Shown here in pieces: positions 17,516-28,200 of a stretch of 64,000 nucleotides of DNA. The position numbers were made by a program, and so were the translations under genes. The first letter of the stretch is position 1. Every line of letters starts with the position of its first letter. The notes under the pieces are model-generated. The model was not told where the DNA came from. It was given only the letters and a program-made list of their open reading frames with translations, and did not search any database. The DNA comes from Bacteroides sp. (GTDB lineage: Bacteria; Bacteroidota; Bacteroidia; Bacteroidales; UBA7960), in contig JAZBOS010000010.1 in NCBI GenBank assembly GCA_036351255.1, positions 34,387 through 98,386 on the forward strand. Direction: 5' to 3'.

Positions 17516-18109
17516 ATGAAAGAACAGAAATCAAAGATCCGTACGGGTTTGTTTTCGGGCTCTTTTAATCCGGTGCATACCGGGCACCTGATCATTGCCC
17601 ATCACCTCCTCCAATACACTGATCTGCAGGAGATCTGGTTCGTGATTACGCCACATAACCCCCTGAAGGATCAAAGCGACCTGCTGACCGACGAGGTCAG
17701 GCTGGAACTTTTGCACCTGGCCCTGGAAGGCCAGCAGGGATTCAGAATATGCGAGCGGGAGATGAGCCTTCCACGGCCATCTTATACCTACAAAACCTTA
17801 GAGATCCTTAGAAAAGAGTTTCCCGAAAGGGATTTCGTGCTGGTCATTGGCAGCGACAACCTGAAGGTATTCGATCAATGGAAAAATAATGAGAAGATCC
17901 TTTCGGAAACTGATATATACGTGTATCCGCGCAAAAACACGATGGGATCAGATTATGAAAAGCATGAGAGGGTAAAGACCATAGAGGCCCCGCTGATCGA
18001 GATCTCATCTACCTTTATCAGGGAAGCATTCCGCAGTGGGAAAGACCCCCGCTATATGCTGCCTGAGAAAGTGTACAGAAGGATAAAAGAGAAAAGATAC
18101 CTGGATTAG
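17516..18109 (+). CDS. nadD: nicotinate-nucleotide adenylyltransferase
   Basis: A 197-residue enzyme of NAD synthesis that joins nicotinate mononucleotide and ATP to give deamido-NAD. The nucleotidyltransferase motif [10 protein letters not shown] (residues 15-24) and the second motif ISSTFIR are both seen, as is the conserved [10 protein letters not shown] helix. The last gene of the yicC-gmk-nadD operon. Its stop overlaps the convergent metK stop by 4 bases. Confidence 0.96.
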   Translation: MKEQKSKIRTGLFSGSFNPVHTGHLIIAHHLLQYTDLQEIWFVITPHNPLKDQSDLLTDEVRLELLHLALEGQQGFRICEREMSLPRPSYTYKTLEILRKEFPERDFVLVIGSDNLKVFDQWKNNEKILSETDIYVYPRKNTMGSDYEKHERVKTIEAPLIEISSTFIREAFRSGKDPRYMLPEKVYRRIKEKRYLD

Positions 18110-19437
18110 AGGCCAAATTCCTTCTTCAGGATCTCCACATAGTCTTCCTTTTCCCAGGCAAAAAACTCCACTTCTTTGAGTTTCTTTTTTACGGTTTTTC
18201 CATCGCGTTTTACCTCTTCTTCCTCAACGCCGGGCCCATCGTAAAACACTTCGACCTTCTCCTTATAATGGCTGCGGCCAAAATGCCCGTAGGTGGTGGT
18301 TCTTTTGAAAATGGGGTCCTTCAGCCCAAAGCGGTGAATGATAGCAAAAGGCCTGAGATCGAATATTTGCTGAATTTTATCTGCGATCTGGCCATCGGAA
18401 AGATTAACGCGTGCCGTGCCATAGGTGTTGATAAAGACACCAACGGGGTCTGCCACCCCAATAGCATATGCCAACTGAACGAGCACCTCATCGGCAAGGC
18501 CTGAAGCCACCATATTGCGTGCGATATGTCTGGCCGCATAGGCAGCCGAACGGTCCACCTTGCTGGCATCTTTTCCTGAAAAAGCACCTCCACCGTGCGC
18601 GCCTTTACCTCCATAAGTATCGACAATAATCTTGCGCCCGGTCAGGCCAGTATCGCCATGAGGCCCTCCAATCACAAACTTGCCGGTGGGGTTGACAAGC
18701 AACCGGTAGCCATTCTCAAACAAAGGCTTGACTCTAACGGGCAGCTCATCCATTGCGGAAGGAATGAGATATTTGATGATATCCTCTTTGATCTGCTGTT
18801 GCATTTCCCTCTCAGCCAGTTCTTTGGCTTCGAAAGAATCGTCGGTGGGAAGTACAAACTCGTCGTGCTGCGTGGAGATCACAATGGTATCAAGGCGAAT
18901 GGGCTGATGGCCTTCATCATATTCAATGGTGACCTGCGACTTGCTGTCGGGACGCAGGTAGGTCATCACCTTACCCTCCTTACGGATGCGGGCCAATTGC
19001 TGCAACAAGATGTGTGAAAGGTCGAGCGAAAGGGGCATATATTCGTCCGTTTCTCGGGAAGCATAACCAAACATCATTCCCTGATCGCCTGCCCCTTGAT
19101 CTTCTTCCAGGAAACGTTCAACGCCCTGACGAATATCGGGTGACTGTTCATGTATGGCAGAAATGACACCACAGGATTCGGCCTCAAACTTCAGGGCCGA
19201 ATCAGTATACCCGATCTCTTTCAGGACATCCCTGACAACGCTTTGTATGTCAACATAAGCATCAGTTTTCACTTCACCCCCGCATACGACCAGACCGGTG
19301 GTAACAAGGGTTTCGCAGGCCACCTTGGAATTGGGGTCCTGACGTAAGAACTCATCAAGCAATGCATCAGAAATCTGATCTGCAACTTTATCCGGATGCC
19401 CTTCTGAAACCGATTCAGAGGTAAATAAATATCCCAT
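18106..19437 (-). CDS. metK: S-adenosylmethionine synthetase
   Basis: A 443-residue enzyme that makes S-adenosylmethionine from methionine and ATP. Family motifs are plain: [18 protein letters not shown] at the start, [10 protein letters not shown] (adenine-binding region), and the P-loop-like [15 protein letters not shown]. It is longer than the E. coli enzyme (384) because of an insertion near the C-terminus that is Lys/Glu-rich (about residues 400-420), a form seen in Bacteroidota. It has its own -7 box upstream. The leader is too short for a SAM riboswitch. Confidence 0.97.
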   Translation of the reverse strand: MGYLFTSESVSEGHPDKVADQISDALLDEFLRQDPNSKVACETLVTTGLVVCGGEVKTDAYVDIQSVVRDVLKEIGYTDSALKFEAESCGVISAIHEQSPDIRQGVERFLEEDQGAGDQGMMFGYASRETDEYMPLSLDLSHILLQQLARIRKEGKVMTYLRPDSKSQVTIEYDEGHQPIRLDTIVISTQHDEFVLPTDDSFEAKELAEREMQQQIKEDIIKYLIPSAMDELPVRVKPLFENGYRLLVNPTGKFVIGGPHGDTGLTGRKIIVDTYGGKGAHGGGAFSGKDASKVDRSAAYAARHIARNMVASGLADEVLVQLAYAIGVADPVGVFINTYGTARVNLSDGQIADKIQQIFDLRPFAIIHRFGLKDPIFKRTTTYGHFGRSHYKEKVEVFYDGPGVEEEEVKRDGKTVKKKLKEVEFFAWEKEDYVEILKKEFGL

Positions 19438-19473
19438 GTTTTAAAATGCTATATGATTGGAAAAATTGACCTG

Positions 19474-19481
19474 CAAAGGTA
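19474..19481 (-). promoter_or_regulatory. -7 box for metK
   Basis: TACCTTTG on the minus strand, giving a leader of about 30 bases before the metK ATG. No good -33 box was found at the usual distance. Confidence 0.4.
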
Positions 19482-19505
19482 ATGATTATTATTTAATTAA
19501 CCGGT

Positions 19506-20414
19506 TCAGGCCGTAAGTTGACGAAACACTTGCTCGAGGGATTGCTCTTCGTGATCCATGGAAAGGATTACCAGACCGTTTTTTACGGCATAATGAAATA
19601 CCTCGGGCCTGAGGTCGCGCTCACTCTGGGTGAAAATCCTGCAACTGGCTTCACCGGACAGGATCACATCCACCACCCCTTCCATTTTCTGCAGGGCCTT
19701 AACAGGGAATGGCTTATCGAAACTCACGCGAATGATCCGTGAGGTTTGATTGAGCAGTTGCACCTGGTGGGTGGGCGCATCGGCCACCACATGGCCGCGG
19801 TTAACAATGATCACCCGATCGCAAACAGCCTCTACTTCCTGCATAATGTGCGTTGAAAGCAGTACAGTCTTTTCCTTCCCAATGTTGCGGATCAGCATGC
19901 GTATCTCTTCCAGCTGATTGGGATCGAGGCCTGAGGTGGGTTCATCAAGGATCAGGACACTGGGATCGTGTATCAGGGCCTGGGCCAGCCCTACACGCTG
20001 GCGGTAACCCTTCGAAAGGGCCCCGATTTTTTTTCCTGCCTCAAGACTCAGCCCGGTCATCCCGATCATCTCATCCACCCTTTTACGGGAATCTTTACCC
20101 AACTTATGGATCCCAGCTACGAATTCAAGGTATTCCCTAACGTACATCTCCAGATAAAGGGGATTGTGTTCTGGCAGATAACCTACACGGCGTCGCACCT
20201 CCAAAGGCTGGGTAACGACATCGAAGCCAAACACCGACACCTGCCCATCGGTTTGAGGAAGGTAACAGGTCAGGATCTTCATCATGGTAGATTTCCCAGC
20301 ACCGTTGGGTCCCAGCAGGGCTACAACTTCACTCTGCCTGATGGAAAAGGATACTTTATCGAGGGCTTTCTGGGTCCCGAATAAGCGGGTTACTTCTTTT
20401 GCTTCAATAGACAT
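19506..20414 (-). CDS. gldA: GldA-type ABC transporter ATP-binding protein
   Basis: A protein of about 302 residues, start set at the ATG 20412-20414; the frame extends two codons upstream to a GTG. Walker A GPNGAGKST, signature LSKGYRQRVGLAQAL, Walker B VLILDEPTSGLD and the switch His (STHIMQEVEA) are intact. The stretch GYLPEHNPLYLEMYVREYL is characteristic of GldA, the ATPase of the gliding-associated GldA-GldF-GldG transporter of Bacteroidota. The GldF/GldG membrane partners are not in the window. In non-gliding relatives GldA-like proteins occur without motility, so gliding itself is not implied. Confidence 0.85.
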   Translation of the reverse strand: MSIEAKEVTRLFGTQKALDKVSFSIRQSEVVALLGPNGAGKSTMMKILTCYLPQTDGQVSVFGFDVVTQPLEVRRRVGYLPEHNPLYLEMYVREYLEFVAGIHKLGKDSRKRVDEMIGMTGLSLEAGKKIGALSKGYRQRVGLAQALIHDPSVLILDEPTSGLDPNQLEEIRMLIRNIGKEKTVLLSTHIMQEVEAVCDRVIIVNRGHVVADAPTHQVQLLNQTSRIIRVSFDKPFPVKALQKMEGVVDVILSGEASCRIFTQSERDLRPEVFHYAVKNGLVILSMDHEEQSLEQVFRQLTA

Positions 20415-20490
20415 ACACACTATGGGGTTTGCGCTAAATTACTAATTTTATAAAAAATTCAGCCGTAATAAATTAAAGATAAGGTTTGGC

Positions 20491-21411
20491 TTGAAAGGAA
20501 TCGTCACAAAGTCCACAGGAAGCTGGTATACCGTCATGGATGATACCGGCCAGCGCCACGAATGCCGTCTGCGCGGGAAGTTTAAAATATCGGGCATCAA
20601 GTCAACCAATCCCCTGGCCGTAGGCGACCATGTCGAATTTACGATCGAGCCCGACCAAAACAAAGGGATCATTTATTCGATTGAAGACCGGAGAAATTAT
20701 ATCATCCGGAAGGCTACAAACCTGAGCCGTCAAACCCATATCATTGCTGCCAACCTGGATCAGGCCATGGTAATAGCCACCCTGGCGGAGCCGAGAACCT
20801 CCACAGGCTTTATCGACCGTTTCCTGGTAACCTGCGAGGCTTACAGCATTCCTGCTGTGATTGTTTTCAACAAGACGGACCTTTACGATGAAGAAAGTCT
20901 GGATTACCTCGATCAGCTTCTGCAAATGTACCGGCAGGCAGGGTACCCCAGCCTTATGGTTTCAGCCACTGAAAGGGAAAACACCGACGCCTTCGGGGAG
21001 ACCCTTCGCAACAAGACAACCCTGTTGAGCGGTCATTCAGGGGTAGGCAAATCGACTCTTATCAACGCCATTGAACCAGCGCTGAACCTGAAGGTTCAAA
21101 CCATCTCACATGTGCATTTAAAAGGGCGGCATACCACAACTTTTGCCGAAATGTTCCAGCTGAGCAATGGCGGATTTATCATCGACACCCCGGGCATAAA
21201 GGAATTTGGACTGGTTGACTTTGAGCCTTGGGAACTATCGCATTATTTTCCTGAGATGCGCGAGTTATTCAACAAGTGCCGTTTTGACAACTGCACTCAT
21301 TACAACGAACCGGGCTGCCGGGTTAAGGAAGAAGTAGAGAACGGCAAGATCAGCATTTTACGTTATCAGAACTATATAAACATGCTGCTGGGTGAAGATA
21401 CCCGCGCATAA
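20491..21411 (+). CDS. rsgA: ribosome biogenesis GTPase RsgA
   Basis: A 306-residue circularly permuted GTPase that helps mature the 30S subunit. Order: N-terminal OB fold (GIVTKSTGSWYTVMD), G4 NKTD, G1 GHSGVGKST, G3 DTPG, then a C-terminal zinc knuckle (CRFDNCTHYNEPGC). The start is a TTG at 20491: the residues after it match the family's usual beginning (KG-V-KSTGSWY), and no ATG lies upstream in frame. It is followed by dtd after 14 bases and a MazG-like gene, forming an operon divergent from gldA. Confidence 0.95.
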   Translation: MKGIVTKSTGSWYTVMDDTGQRHECRLRGKFKISGIKSTNPLAVGDHVEFTIEPDQNKGIIYSIEDRRNYIIRKATNLSRQTHIIAANLDQAMVIATLAEPRTSTGFIDRFLVTCEAYSIPAVIVFNKTDLYDEESLDYLDQLLQMYRQAGYPSLMVSATERENTDAFGETLRNKTTLLSGHSGVGKSTLINAIEPALNLKVQTISHVHLKGRHTTTFAEMFQLSNGGFIIDTPGIKEFGLVDFEPWELSHYFPEMRELFNKCRFDNCTHYNEPGCRVKEEVENGKISILRYQNYINMLLGEDTRA

Positions 21412-21425
21412 ATCAATACTAGAAT

Positions 21426-21878
21426 ATGAGGGTTGTGATCCAAAGGGTTGAAAAGGCCAGCGTTGAAATTGACGGGCACGAGCATTGTTCTATTGATAAG
21501 GGTATGCTTATACTAACAGGCATTGAAGACACCGACACCCAGGAGGATGTAAATTGGCTCGCTGGTAAAATTGCAAGACTTCGAATCTTCGATGACGCAA
21601 ACGGAGTAATGAACCTGGCTGTAACGGAAACCGGGGGCGGGATTTTGGTTGTCAGCCAATTTACCCTGCATGCAAGTACAAAAAAGGGGAACCGCCCCTC
21701 CTATTTCCGGGCTTCAGGACCTGAACGTGCTGTCCCCGTTTACGAATCCTTCCTGAAACAATTGGAAAAGGAATCAGGAATTATGGTGAAGTCAGGTATT
21801 TTTGGGGCCATGATGAAAGTTGCACTGGTGAATGATGGACCAGTCACCATCATTATTGATTCGAAGGCAAAGGAATAA
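21426..21878 (+). CDS. dtd: D-aminoacyl-tRNA deacylase
   Basis: A 150-residue enzyme that removes D-amino acids wrongly loaded on tRNA. It starts with MRVVIQRV and has both active-site motifs, SQFTLHA and the Gly-cisPro motif NDGPVTI near the C-terminus. Full family length. It lies between rsgA and the MazG-like gene. Confidence 0.97.
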   Translation: MRVVIQRVEKASVEIDGHEHCSIDKGMLILTGIEDTDTQEDVNWLAGKIARLRIFDDANGVMNLAVTETGGGILVVSQFTLHASTKKGNRPSYFRASGPERAVPVYESFLKQLEKESGIMVKSGIFGAMMKVALVNDGPVTIIIDSKAKE

Positions 21879-21897
21879 TTCAATAATCTGCGACCTT

Positions 21898-22239
21898 ATG
21901 ACATTAAGAGAAGCACAGGATAAAATTGACCAGTGGATCAACACCACCGGGGTGAGGTATTTCAGCGAACTGACCAATCTGGCCATGCTGACTGAAGAAG
22001 TTGGGGAAGTAGCAAGAATCATGGCCCGCACCTATGGTGATCAGTCCTTTAAGGAAAGTGACCGGGAAAAATTTCTGGCTGATGAACTGGCTGATGTGTT
22101 GTTTGTTCTTATCTGCATTGCTAACCAAACGGGGATTGACCTGACAACCGCCCTGGAAAAGAACCTGCAAAAGAAAACCCTGCGCGACACGCAAAGGCAC
22201 CAGGAAAATCCAAAACTAAAGAAGAATCCCGGAACTTGA
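21898..22239 (+). CDS. MazG-like nucleotide pyrophosphohydrolase
   Basis: A 113-residue protein with the MazG/dUTPase-like fold. The metal-binding motif EEVGE (in TEEVGEVARIM) and the second acidic motif DELADVLF are present. Such enzymes hydrolyse (d)NTPs to monophosphates. The ATG at 21898 was chosen; an upstream ATG at 21832 would overlap the end of dtd and adds residues with no family match. It lies 19 bases after dtd in the rsgA-dtd operon and is convergent with fabH. Confidence 0.88.
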   Translation: MTLREAQDKIDQWINTTGVRYFSELTNLAMLTEEVGEVARIMARTYGDQSFKESDREKFLADELADVLFVLICIANQTGIDLTTALEKNLQKKTLRDTQRHQENPKLKKNPGT

Positions 22240-22324
22240 GCATAAGGGATAATTGATTTTTGAAACAGAATGGTTCCAAGGAAGAAGGGAAGGGAAAACT
22301 TATCTTTGGAAAGAATCGCAGGGA

Positions 22325-23323
22325 CTAATTGGAGTCGTAGGCCCATTTCAGCCAGATTCCACCCCAGGTAAAGCCACCGCCAAAAGCCGTTAAAATAATA
22401 TTATCGCCCTTTTTCAATTTTTCCTCCCACTCCCAGAGGCAGAGGGGGATGGTGGCGTTGGTGGTATTGCCGTATTTCTGGATATTGACCATCACACGCT
22501 CCATGGGGATGCAAGAACGACGGGCAGTGGCTTCAATGATGCGAAGATTGGCCTGGTGAGGTACCAGCCAGGCAATGTCATCACCAGTCATATTGTTCTT
22601 CCTGATCACGGAAGCCGATACTTCAGCCATATTGGTGACAGCAAATTTAAAGACGGGCTGCCCTTCCTGGTATACATAATGCTCGCGGGAATCAATTGTT
22701 TCATGGCTTGGGGGTTTAACCGATCCACCAGCCTTCATATGCAAGTGAATTCGTCCGGAACCATCTGAGTGAAATTCGTGATCCCTGATGCCGAGTTCTT
22801 CCTCCGAAGGCTCCAGCAAAATGGCCCCTGCCCCATCGCCAAAGATCACACAGGTTTGCCGGTCGGTATAGTCTACAATGGAGGACATCTTGTCAGCCCC
22901 CACAACCACCACTTTTTTGTATAAGCCCGATTGAAGGTACATTGACCCCGTGATCAAACCATAGATAAAACCTGAGCAGGCAGCATTTAGGTCAAAACTG
23001 AAGGCATTTCGAATGCCCACCTTATCACTGATTACATTGGCCGTTGCAGGAAACTTCATATCGGGGGTTACCGTGCAGCAAATCAGCATATCAACCTCGG
23101 AGGGGGCTATCCCCCGCTTTTCAAGCAAACCCTTCACTGCCTCGGCACCCATATCGGAAGTACCCCTGCCCTCACCCTTCAGGATCCTGCGTTCCTTGAT
23201 CCCCGTTCGGGTAGTGATCCATTCATCCGTTGTGTCAACAATGGTTTCGAGCTCCTGATTTGTCAGTACATAATCCGGAACATAACCGTGAATCCCAGTT
23301 ATTAATGAATTGATTTTTGTCAT
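22325..23323 (-). CDS. fabH: beta-ketoacyl-ACP synthase III
   Basis: A 332-residue condensing enzyme that starts fatty-acid synthesis by joining acetyl-CoA and malonyl-ACP. The catalytic triad is visible: Cys116 in [10 protein letters not shown], His256 in VPHQANLRI and Asn286 in YGNTTNAT. The C-terminus [13 protein letters not shown] is typical. It is the last gene of yceD-rpmF-plsX-fabH, 17 bases after plsX. An alternative branched-chain primer preference cannot be judged from sequence alone. Confidence 0.97.
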   Translation of the reverse strand: MTKINSLITGIHGYVPDYVLTNQELETIVDTTDEWITTRTGIKERRILKGEGRGTSDMGAEAVKGLLEKRGIAPSEVDMLICCTVTPDMKFPATANVISDKVGIRNAFSFDLNAACSGFIYGLITGSMYLQSGLYKKVVVVGADKMSSIVDYTDRQTCVIFGDGAGAILLEPSEEELGIRDHEFHSDGSGRIHLHMKAGGSVKPPSHETIDSREHYVYQEGQPVFKFAVTNMAEVSASVIRKNNMTGDDIAWLVPHQANLRIIEATARRSCIPMERVMVNIQKYGNTTNATIPLCLWEWEEKLKKGDNIILTAFGGGFTWGGIWLKWAYDSN

Positions 23324-23340
23324 AAGAAAAAAAAGAAAAC

Positions 23341-24321
23341 CTATTCCATACCAGCGTCAAAGAATTTTTCCTGGGTATACTGATCAATCGCATTGTGGAT
23401 TTTTTCAGTCAGACCGGCATAAAAGACTTCTCTCGAATGGAGAAGCATGTTTTTTATGGCTATTGCATTGGAGATGCCATGCCCGATGACCACGGTGGCA
23501 TTAATGCCCAGGATTGGCGTCCCCCCATAATTTTCATAATTAAAACGGGCAAAAAATGGATCATCGCCATAGCCCCGCTTCACGATCTGGCGATACATGG
23601 CTTCCATATTCTTCAACAGGATATTCCCGGTGAATCCGTCACAGACCACCACATCCACCTTGTCCTTAAAGAGGTCACGGCTCTCCACATTCCCAATAAA
23701 GTTGAAATCAGAAGATTCTTTCATAAGGCGGAAAGCTGACTGGGTGAGCAGGCTCCCTTTATCTTCTTCCTCACCAATGTTCAGCAGGCCCACTTTGGGA
23801 TTATCGATGTTGTAAACATTTTGTGCATACAGAGAGCCCAGCAGGCCAAACTGGTACATGACATCTGGCTTGCTGTCGGGATTGGTACCTACATCAATGA
23901 GAACACCAAGTTTACCGTCTTCCTTGGGGATCATGGCGGTGGTTGCCGGGCGGATCACACCCTGCATGGTATTTACACTGTAAATAGAGCCCACCAGCAT
24001 GGCGCCCGTATTCCCAGCGCTGGCAAAGGAATCAATGCGTTTTTTTTTCAGGCATCTGAAACCCTTGGAAATGCTGGATTCAGGTTTCTGGGCAAACGCA
24101 CGCGTGGGTTGTTCACCCATCCCAATTACCTCGGGGCTATGAATAATGTCAAAAACTGCAGGGTCGGTTCCAAGTACCTGGAGCTGGTCCCGAATGATTT
24201 TTTCATCACCAAACAGAACTATCTTGTCAGTATCCGGAACCACTCGCTGAGCAAGGACTGCTCCTTCAATAGTTGTTTTGGGGGCAAAGTCACCACCCAT
24301 GACATCTAATCCAATTCTCAT
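23341..24321 (-). CDS. plsX: phosphate acyltransferase PlsX
   Basis: A protein of about 326 residues that converts acyl-ACP to acyl-phosphate in phospholipid synthesis. The start is the ATG 24319-24321, giving [15 protein letters not shown], the family's standard opening; an upstream in-frame start at 24351 adds ten unmatched residues. Conserved stretches [29 protein letters not shown] and [12 protein letters not shown] are present. It lies between rpmF and fabH in the conserved lipid operon. Confidence 0.97.
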   Translation of the reverse strand: MRIGLDVMGGDFAPKTTIEGAVLAQRVVPDTDKIVLFGDEKIIRDQLQVLGTDPAVFDIIHSPEVIGMGEQPTRAFAQKPESSISKGFRCLKKKRIDSFASAGNTGAMLVGSIYSVNTMQGVIRPATTAMIPKEDGKLGVLIDVGTNPDSKPDVMYQFGLLGSLYAQNVYNIDNPKVGLLNIGEEEDKGSLLTQSAFRLMKESSDFNFIGNVESRDLFKDKVDVVVCDGFTGNILLKNMEAMYRQIVKRGYGDDPFFARFNYENYGGTPILGINATVVIGHGISNAIAIKNMLLHSREVFYAGLTEKIHNAIDQYTQEKFFDAGME

Positions 24322-24363
24322 CGAAGAAAATTTGGTGAACAGGCCGGACAAACCGGCTAAAAT

Positions 24364-24549
24364 TTAAGCAGTTGCTGATTTCTCAATAGCAAGCTGACCG
24401 CGGTAGTGACCACACTCAGGGCAAACCCGGTGCATCAGCTTGGTAGCTCCGCAGTTGGGGCATGTCGTCAGGGCAGGTTCTGTCGCCTTGTAATGCGTCC
24501 TCCGCTTATCCCTGCGGGTCTTGGAAATTTTACTCTTTGGATGTGCCAT
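24364..24549 (-). CDS. rpmF: 50S ribosomal protein L32
   Basis: A 61-residue ribosomal protein starting MAHPKSKISKTRRDKRR. It has a zinc ribbon of two CxxC pairs (CPNCG and CPECG), so it is the zinc-binding form. The linkage yceD-rpmF-plsX-fabH is strongly conserved in bacteria. Confidence 0.98.
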   Translation of the reverse strand: MAHPKSKISKTRRDKRRTHYKATEPALTTCPNCGATKLMHRVCPECGHYRGQLAIEKSATA

Positions 24550-24578
24550 AGCAATTTTACAATTATAATTGGGTTTTC

Positions 24579-25118
24579 TTAATCTTTAAACTTTAGCCCT
24601 TTCAGGGCTTCCCAGGGAGAGTTTTCACCAGTTTGACCTGCAGGACGCTTACCCGCGAGATATTGATTAAGCTTCTCCACGATTGCCGGATCGCATCCCC
24701 TTCCGGGAACACCATCCTCCGCATGAATGCGCTGCATGGGCAGCGCCAGATGAACATATTCGTAAACAAACTGCGATACGTCGAAATGGCTCTCGCCAAC
24801 AGGGATCACAATGATTTCATCGGTCTGTTCCGAAAAAGCATCGCCAAATTTAACGTATAGCCTTCTTTCTATTTCAAGGGACTGCTGATAGGTTTCCAGG
24901 CAATGATCGCAAACCAGTTCAACAAAACCCTTGATTAAGAAGTCAAGGACCAGCATGTTGTTCTGCTTTTCTAATAGCAGATCCAATTGAAGGTTCCCCT
25001 TTGTGACTTCTGAGTACTCAAAACAAGCAAAAAAGGCATCGTCGATCCCGAAAGAGAATTCATGTTTCCCAAGCGAAAGACCTACGAAACCAATATTTAG
25101 CTGTTTCAGCGGGTTCAA
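24579..25118 (-). CDS. yceD: YceD/DUF177 family protein
   Basis: A protein of about 179 residues with the DUF177 core: four-Cys-type segment CDHCLETYQQ and the acidic partner region. Members are associated with 23S rRNA processing or ribosome assembly and are co-encoded with rpmF. The start was set at the TTG 25116-25118 (MNPLKQLNIGFVGL), because the longer frame starts at a TTG inside a perfect -7 promoter box at 25143-25150 and so could not be translated from that transcript. No ATG is available nearby. It is the first gene of the operon with rpmF, plsX and fabH. Confidence 0.88.
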   Translation of the reverse strand: MNPLKQLNIGFVGLSLGKHEFSFGIDDAFFACFEYSEVTKGNLQLDLLLEKQNNMLVLDFLIKGFVELVCDHCLETYQQSLEIERRLYVKFGDAFSEQTDEIIVIPVGESHFDVSQFVYEYVHLALPMQRIHAEDGVPGRGCDPAIVEKLNQYLAGKRPAGQTGENSPWEALKGLKFKD

Positions 25119-25142
25119 AGTGCTTTCTTTTATAAAAGGCTG

Positions 25143-25176
25143 CAAAGATAAAACTAATCCTTGAAATAAAAAACAA
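25143..25176 (-). promoter_or_regulatory. promoter of the yceD-rpmF-plsX-fabH operon
   Basis: Minus strand: TTG (25176-25174), 23-base spacer, perfect -7 box TATCTTTG (25150-25143). This places the transcript start just before the TTG start codon at 25118. Confidence 0.55.
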
Positions 25177-25255
25177 TTTGCCCAAGTTATTCAGAAACAC
25201 TCCAGTGACCGTATAACACAAATTTCAACCAGGGCGGTAAGTCAGTCTGAAAATC

Positions 25256-28200
25256 TTATTTAAAGGCTTTCTCCAGCAGGGCATCTCCACCCAGTTTTAG
25301 GCGATCGAAATATTCAGGCACTTCCTTTCCAGTCAGTTGATCAACATACAATTTGGCCAGGTACTGGCCAAGCATGAATCCTTGCCCGCGAAGTCCAAGG
25401 AACAAGCCTTTCTCCACATCGATGATCATCCTGGGTTCAATGTAATAACCTGCCCAGAGAGCCTGGAAACCCACCGATGAGATCTCAGGAATCCAGTCGA
25501 TAAAGATCTCCGAGACAATTTCGGCAAAATCCTTGCTGTTTACCTTCAGATTCTTATCCGTTTCCAGGGGTTCAACCGCAGGAGAAGCACATCCGATGAT
25601 CTGGCCCGTTTCCCCAAGCTGTTGTCCGTAAACGGCAACAAAACCCTTATAATTCCTCCGATCGATCAGCATGTCGAGCGGCCTGCCCCCGATTCCAAGC
25701 ATTGGAAGACGACGGGTAATAAAAGCCTGATGCTTTACAGGATACAGGCCGGTTTCAATATCCAGCATCCGGGCAAAATGATTCCCTTCACTCCCTAAGG
25801 CATTGACAAACACAGTGGTGCGATATTCTATATATTCTCCTTTATGGTCGCGAACAATAACCTGGTAACGATCGCCATACTTTTCCACATTAATCAGTTT
25901 GCAGTCTTCCATCAGGGTCCCGCCATGGTTCACTCCCAGTTTGCGAAGCAATTCAATGACCTTACCTGGTGTTGCCTGCCAGCACTCGCTGGTTTTCATG
26001 GCCGCAATGTATTTATCGTTCTTTTCATTGAAGAAAGGTGAAATCTCAGCCCTGAACTGGCTGGGATCAAGCATCACGGCATTTTGCCAGGCCATGGATT
26101 CTTCAAGGGCTTTGTACATCGCCTCGTCGTGGGCAAAGGTCACGTAGTTGATTTGTCTGAAATCAATGTTCCCGTGTTTTTGCAGTTCAACAAAAAGTTC
26201 CTGATTGTGCCGGGCAATATCCGAAAGCTCAGGCAGTGAAAAAGCCGGGCGACCGCCGGCGATGTTGCGCCACGATGACCCGAATCCCGAATTGATCAGT
26301 ACGGGCTCATAACCTTCTTCTGCCAGAAAACGGAAAAGGGCGCTGCCCCCAATGCCTCCCCCTGCCACTAGGGATTTGACTTCAACAATGCGGCGACCCT
26401 TGCCATTGAAATTGGTAATGATCTTTGGGGAAGCAGAAGCAGGAAAAAGTTCGCCGATAGAGATCTGGTTCGACATGGGTGCCCTGGGGGTTGACCCGCC
26501 AATCAGCTCTACACCCAACGGCCTCAGGTTCTGCTTTAAACGCTGCAGGCAACGTTTACCACGGCAGGGACCCATACCCAGGTGTGTGGTATGCTTGACT
26601 TCCTCCACCGAAACAAACTTACGGTCACCGATCACTTCCAGCACATCCTTCAGGGGCACATCGTCACAATGACACATAAAAATATCATCGCTGGTATCAT
26701 CCTCATAAGGATTAATGTCCAGCTTTTCAGGATAATCGCGCTTGATGATGAAACCCCGGACCTTCAACTGCTCTTCCCTGGGCATATCGTTTGACTTAAC
26801 CCTTGCCACGTGAGTCAGGTTCTTCTTACGCAAAATCTTATCGATATAGCCCTCGCCAAGGATTTTGGCATCATTATCGACCAGATACACTTTTTCACCA
26901 TCGCTCATATCAAACTCGATGGGAAGAAAGAAGGTATTTTTTGTGGGATTGTATCCAAAAATGGCCAACCCTGGGCATTGGTACACGCAATCCATGCAAC
27001 CAACACATTTATCAAAGTCGATATGGGGAACGGTGCTGGTCGAAGTTTTGGTAATAGCCCCGTATTTGCAGGCAAACGCACAGGGGTTGCAGGCAAAGCC
27101 ATAGAGGCAGTCAATCTGCACAAAGGGTTTTGCCATCCTTTCTTCTTCAGGCATCACCGGCTTTTCGATTACCCGAATGGGATGTTGCTGTGAATCAATG
27201 TATTCCTTTGAAACCAGCAGAAAGTCATCGTAGTTGAACCGGCGACCCATGGATTCGAGGATCTCATAGGCTACCTGTTTACCTTTCAGCACTGCGCTCG
27301 TACCCTCGCCGATCCGGATGGCATCCCCTGCCCCATAACACTTACGCCCAAACATCTCCTGCCCTTTCTCAAGCAGGGCATTGTCGGGCATCAGGCCAGT
27401 ACAGATATTGATGGCATCAATGCCTTCAATGATCATTTCAGTCCCGGGAATAGGGTTAAAATTCTCGGCCTTGGCAATTACGGCACCTTTTATTCCATTA
27501 CCATTCTCGTTGGGAATGGCTTCAAGAATCATATGCGATAACAGGATGGGTATCCCCAGCCTCCTCACCCTATTGGCCTGTACCGGGAACCCCCCTTCAT
27601 GAGACTGCGCTTCAATAATGGCCTTCACCTTAGCCCCGGCCTGGATGAGCTGGTAGGAGGTAAGGTAACCAATATTACCGGCGCCAACGGTAAGAATGTT
27701 TTTCCCCAGGAGAGTCAGTTCGGTATTCATCATTTTCTGAATCACTGCAGCGGTATAAACTCCTGGAAGGTCGTCATTATGGAAAGTGGGTAAAAAGGGA
27801 ACAGCACCCGTGGCCACCACAAGATGTTCACAATCCACATAAAAAATCTCCTGCGTCCTGAAATTCTTAATCGCGATGCGGTTACCTTCAAAAATATCCC
27901 AAACCGTGCTGTTCAATAAAATACCATCGTGGTTTTCTCCGGCAAGGGTCTTCGCAATTTCAAATCCTCGCAAACCACCATATTTCTTTTCTTTCTCAAA
28001 AAAGAAAAACTGGTGGGTCTGCATATTAAACTGACCACCGATCTGGGCATTGCTGTCAATCACAATGTTGCTAATCCCGTTCTCCAGAAGGATCTCACGG
28101 GTAGCCAGACCTGCAGGACCAGCTCCTACGATCACCACATCGGTCTTAAATATCCTGACCCCATCTTTCTTCACATATACCGAAGGCTTAGCCACATAAT

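Noticed and set aside
19438..19505. SAM riboswitch before metK
   Set aside because: The leader is only about 30 bases, too short for any known SAM aptamer.
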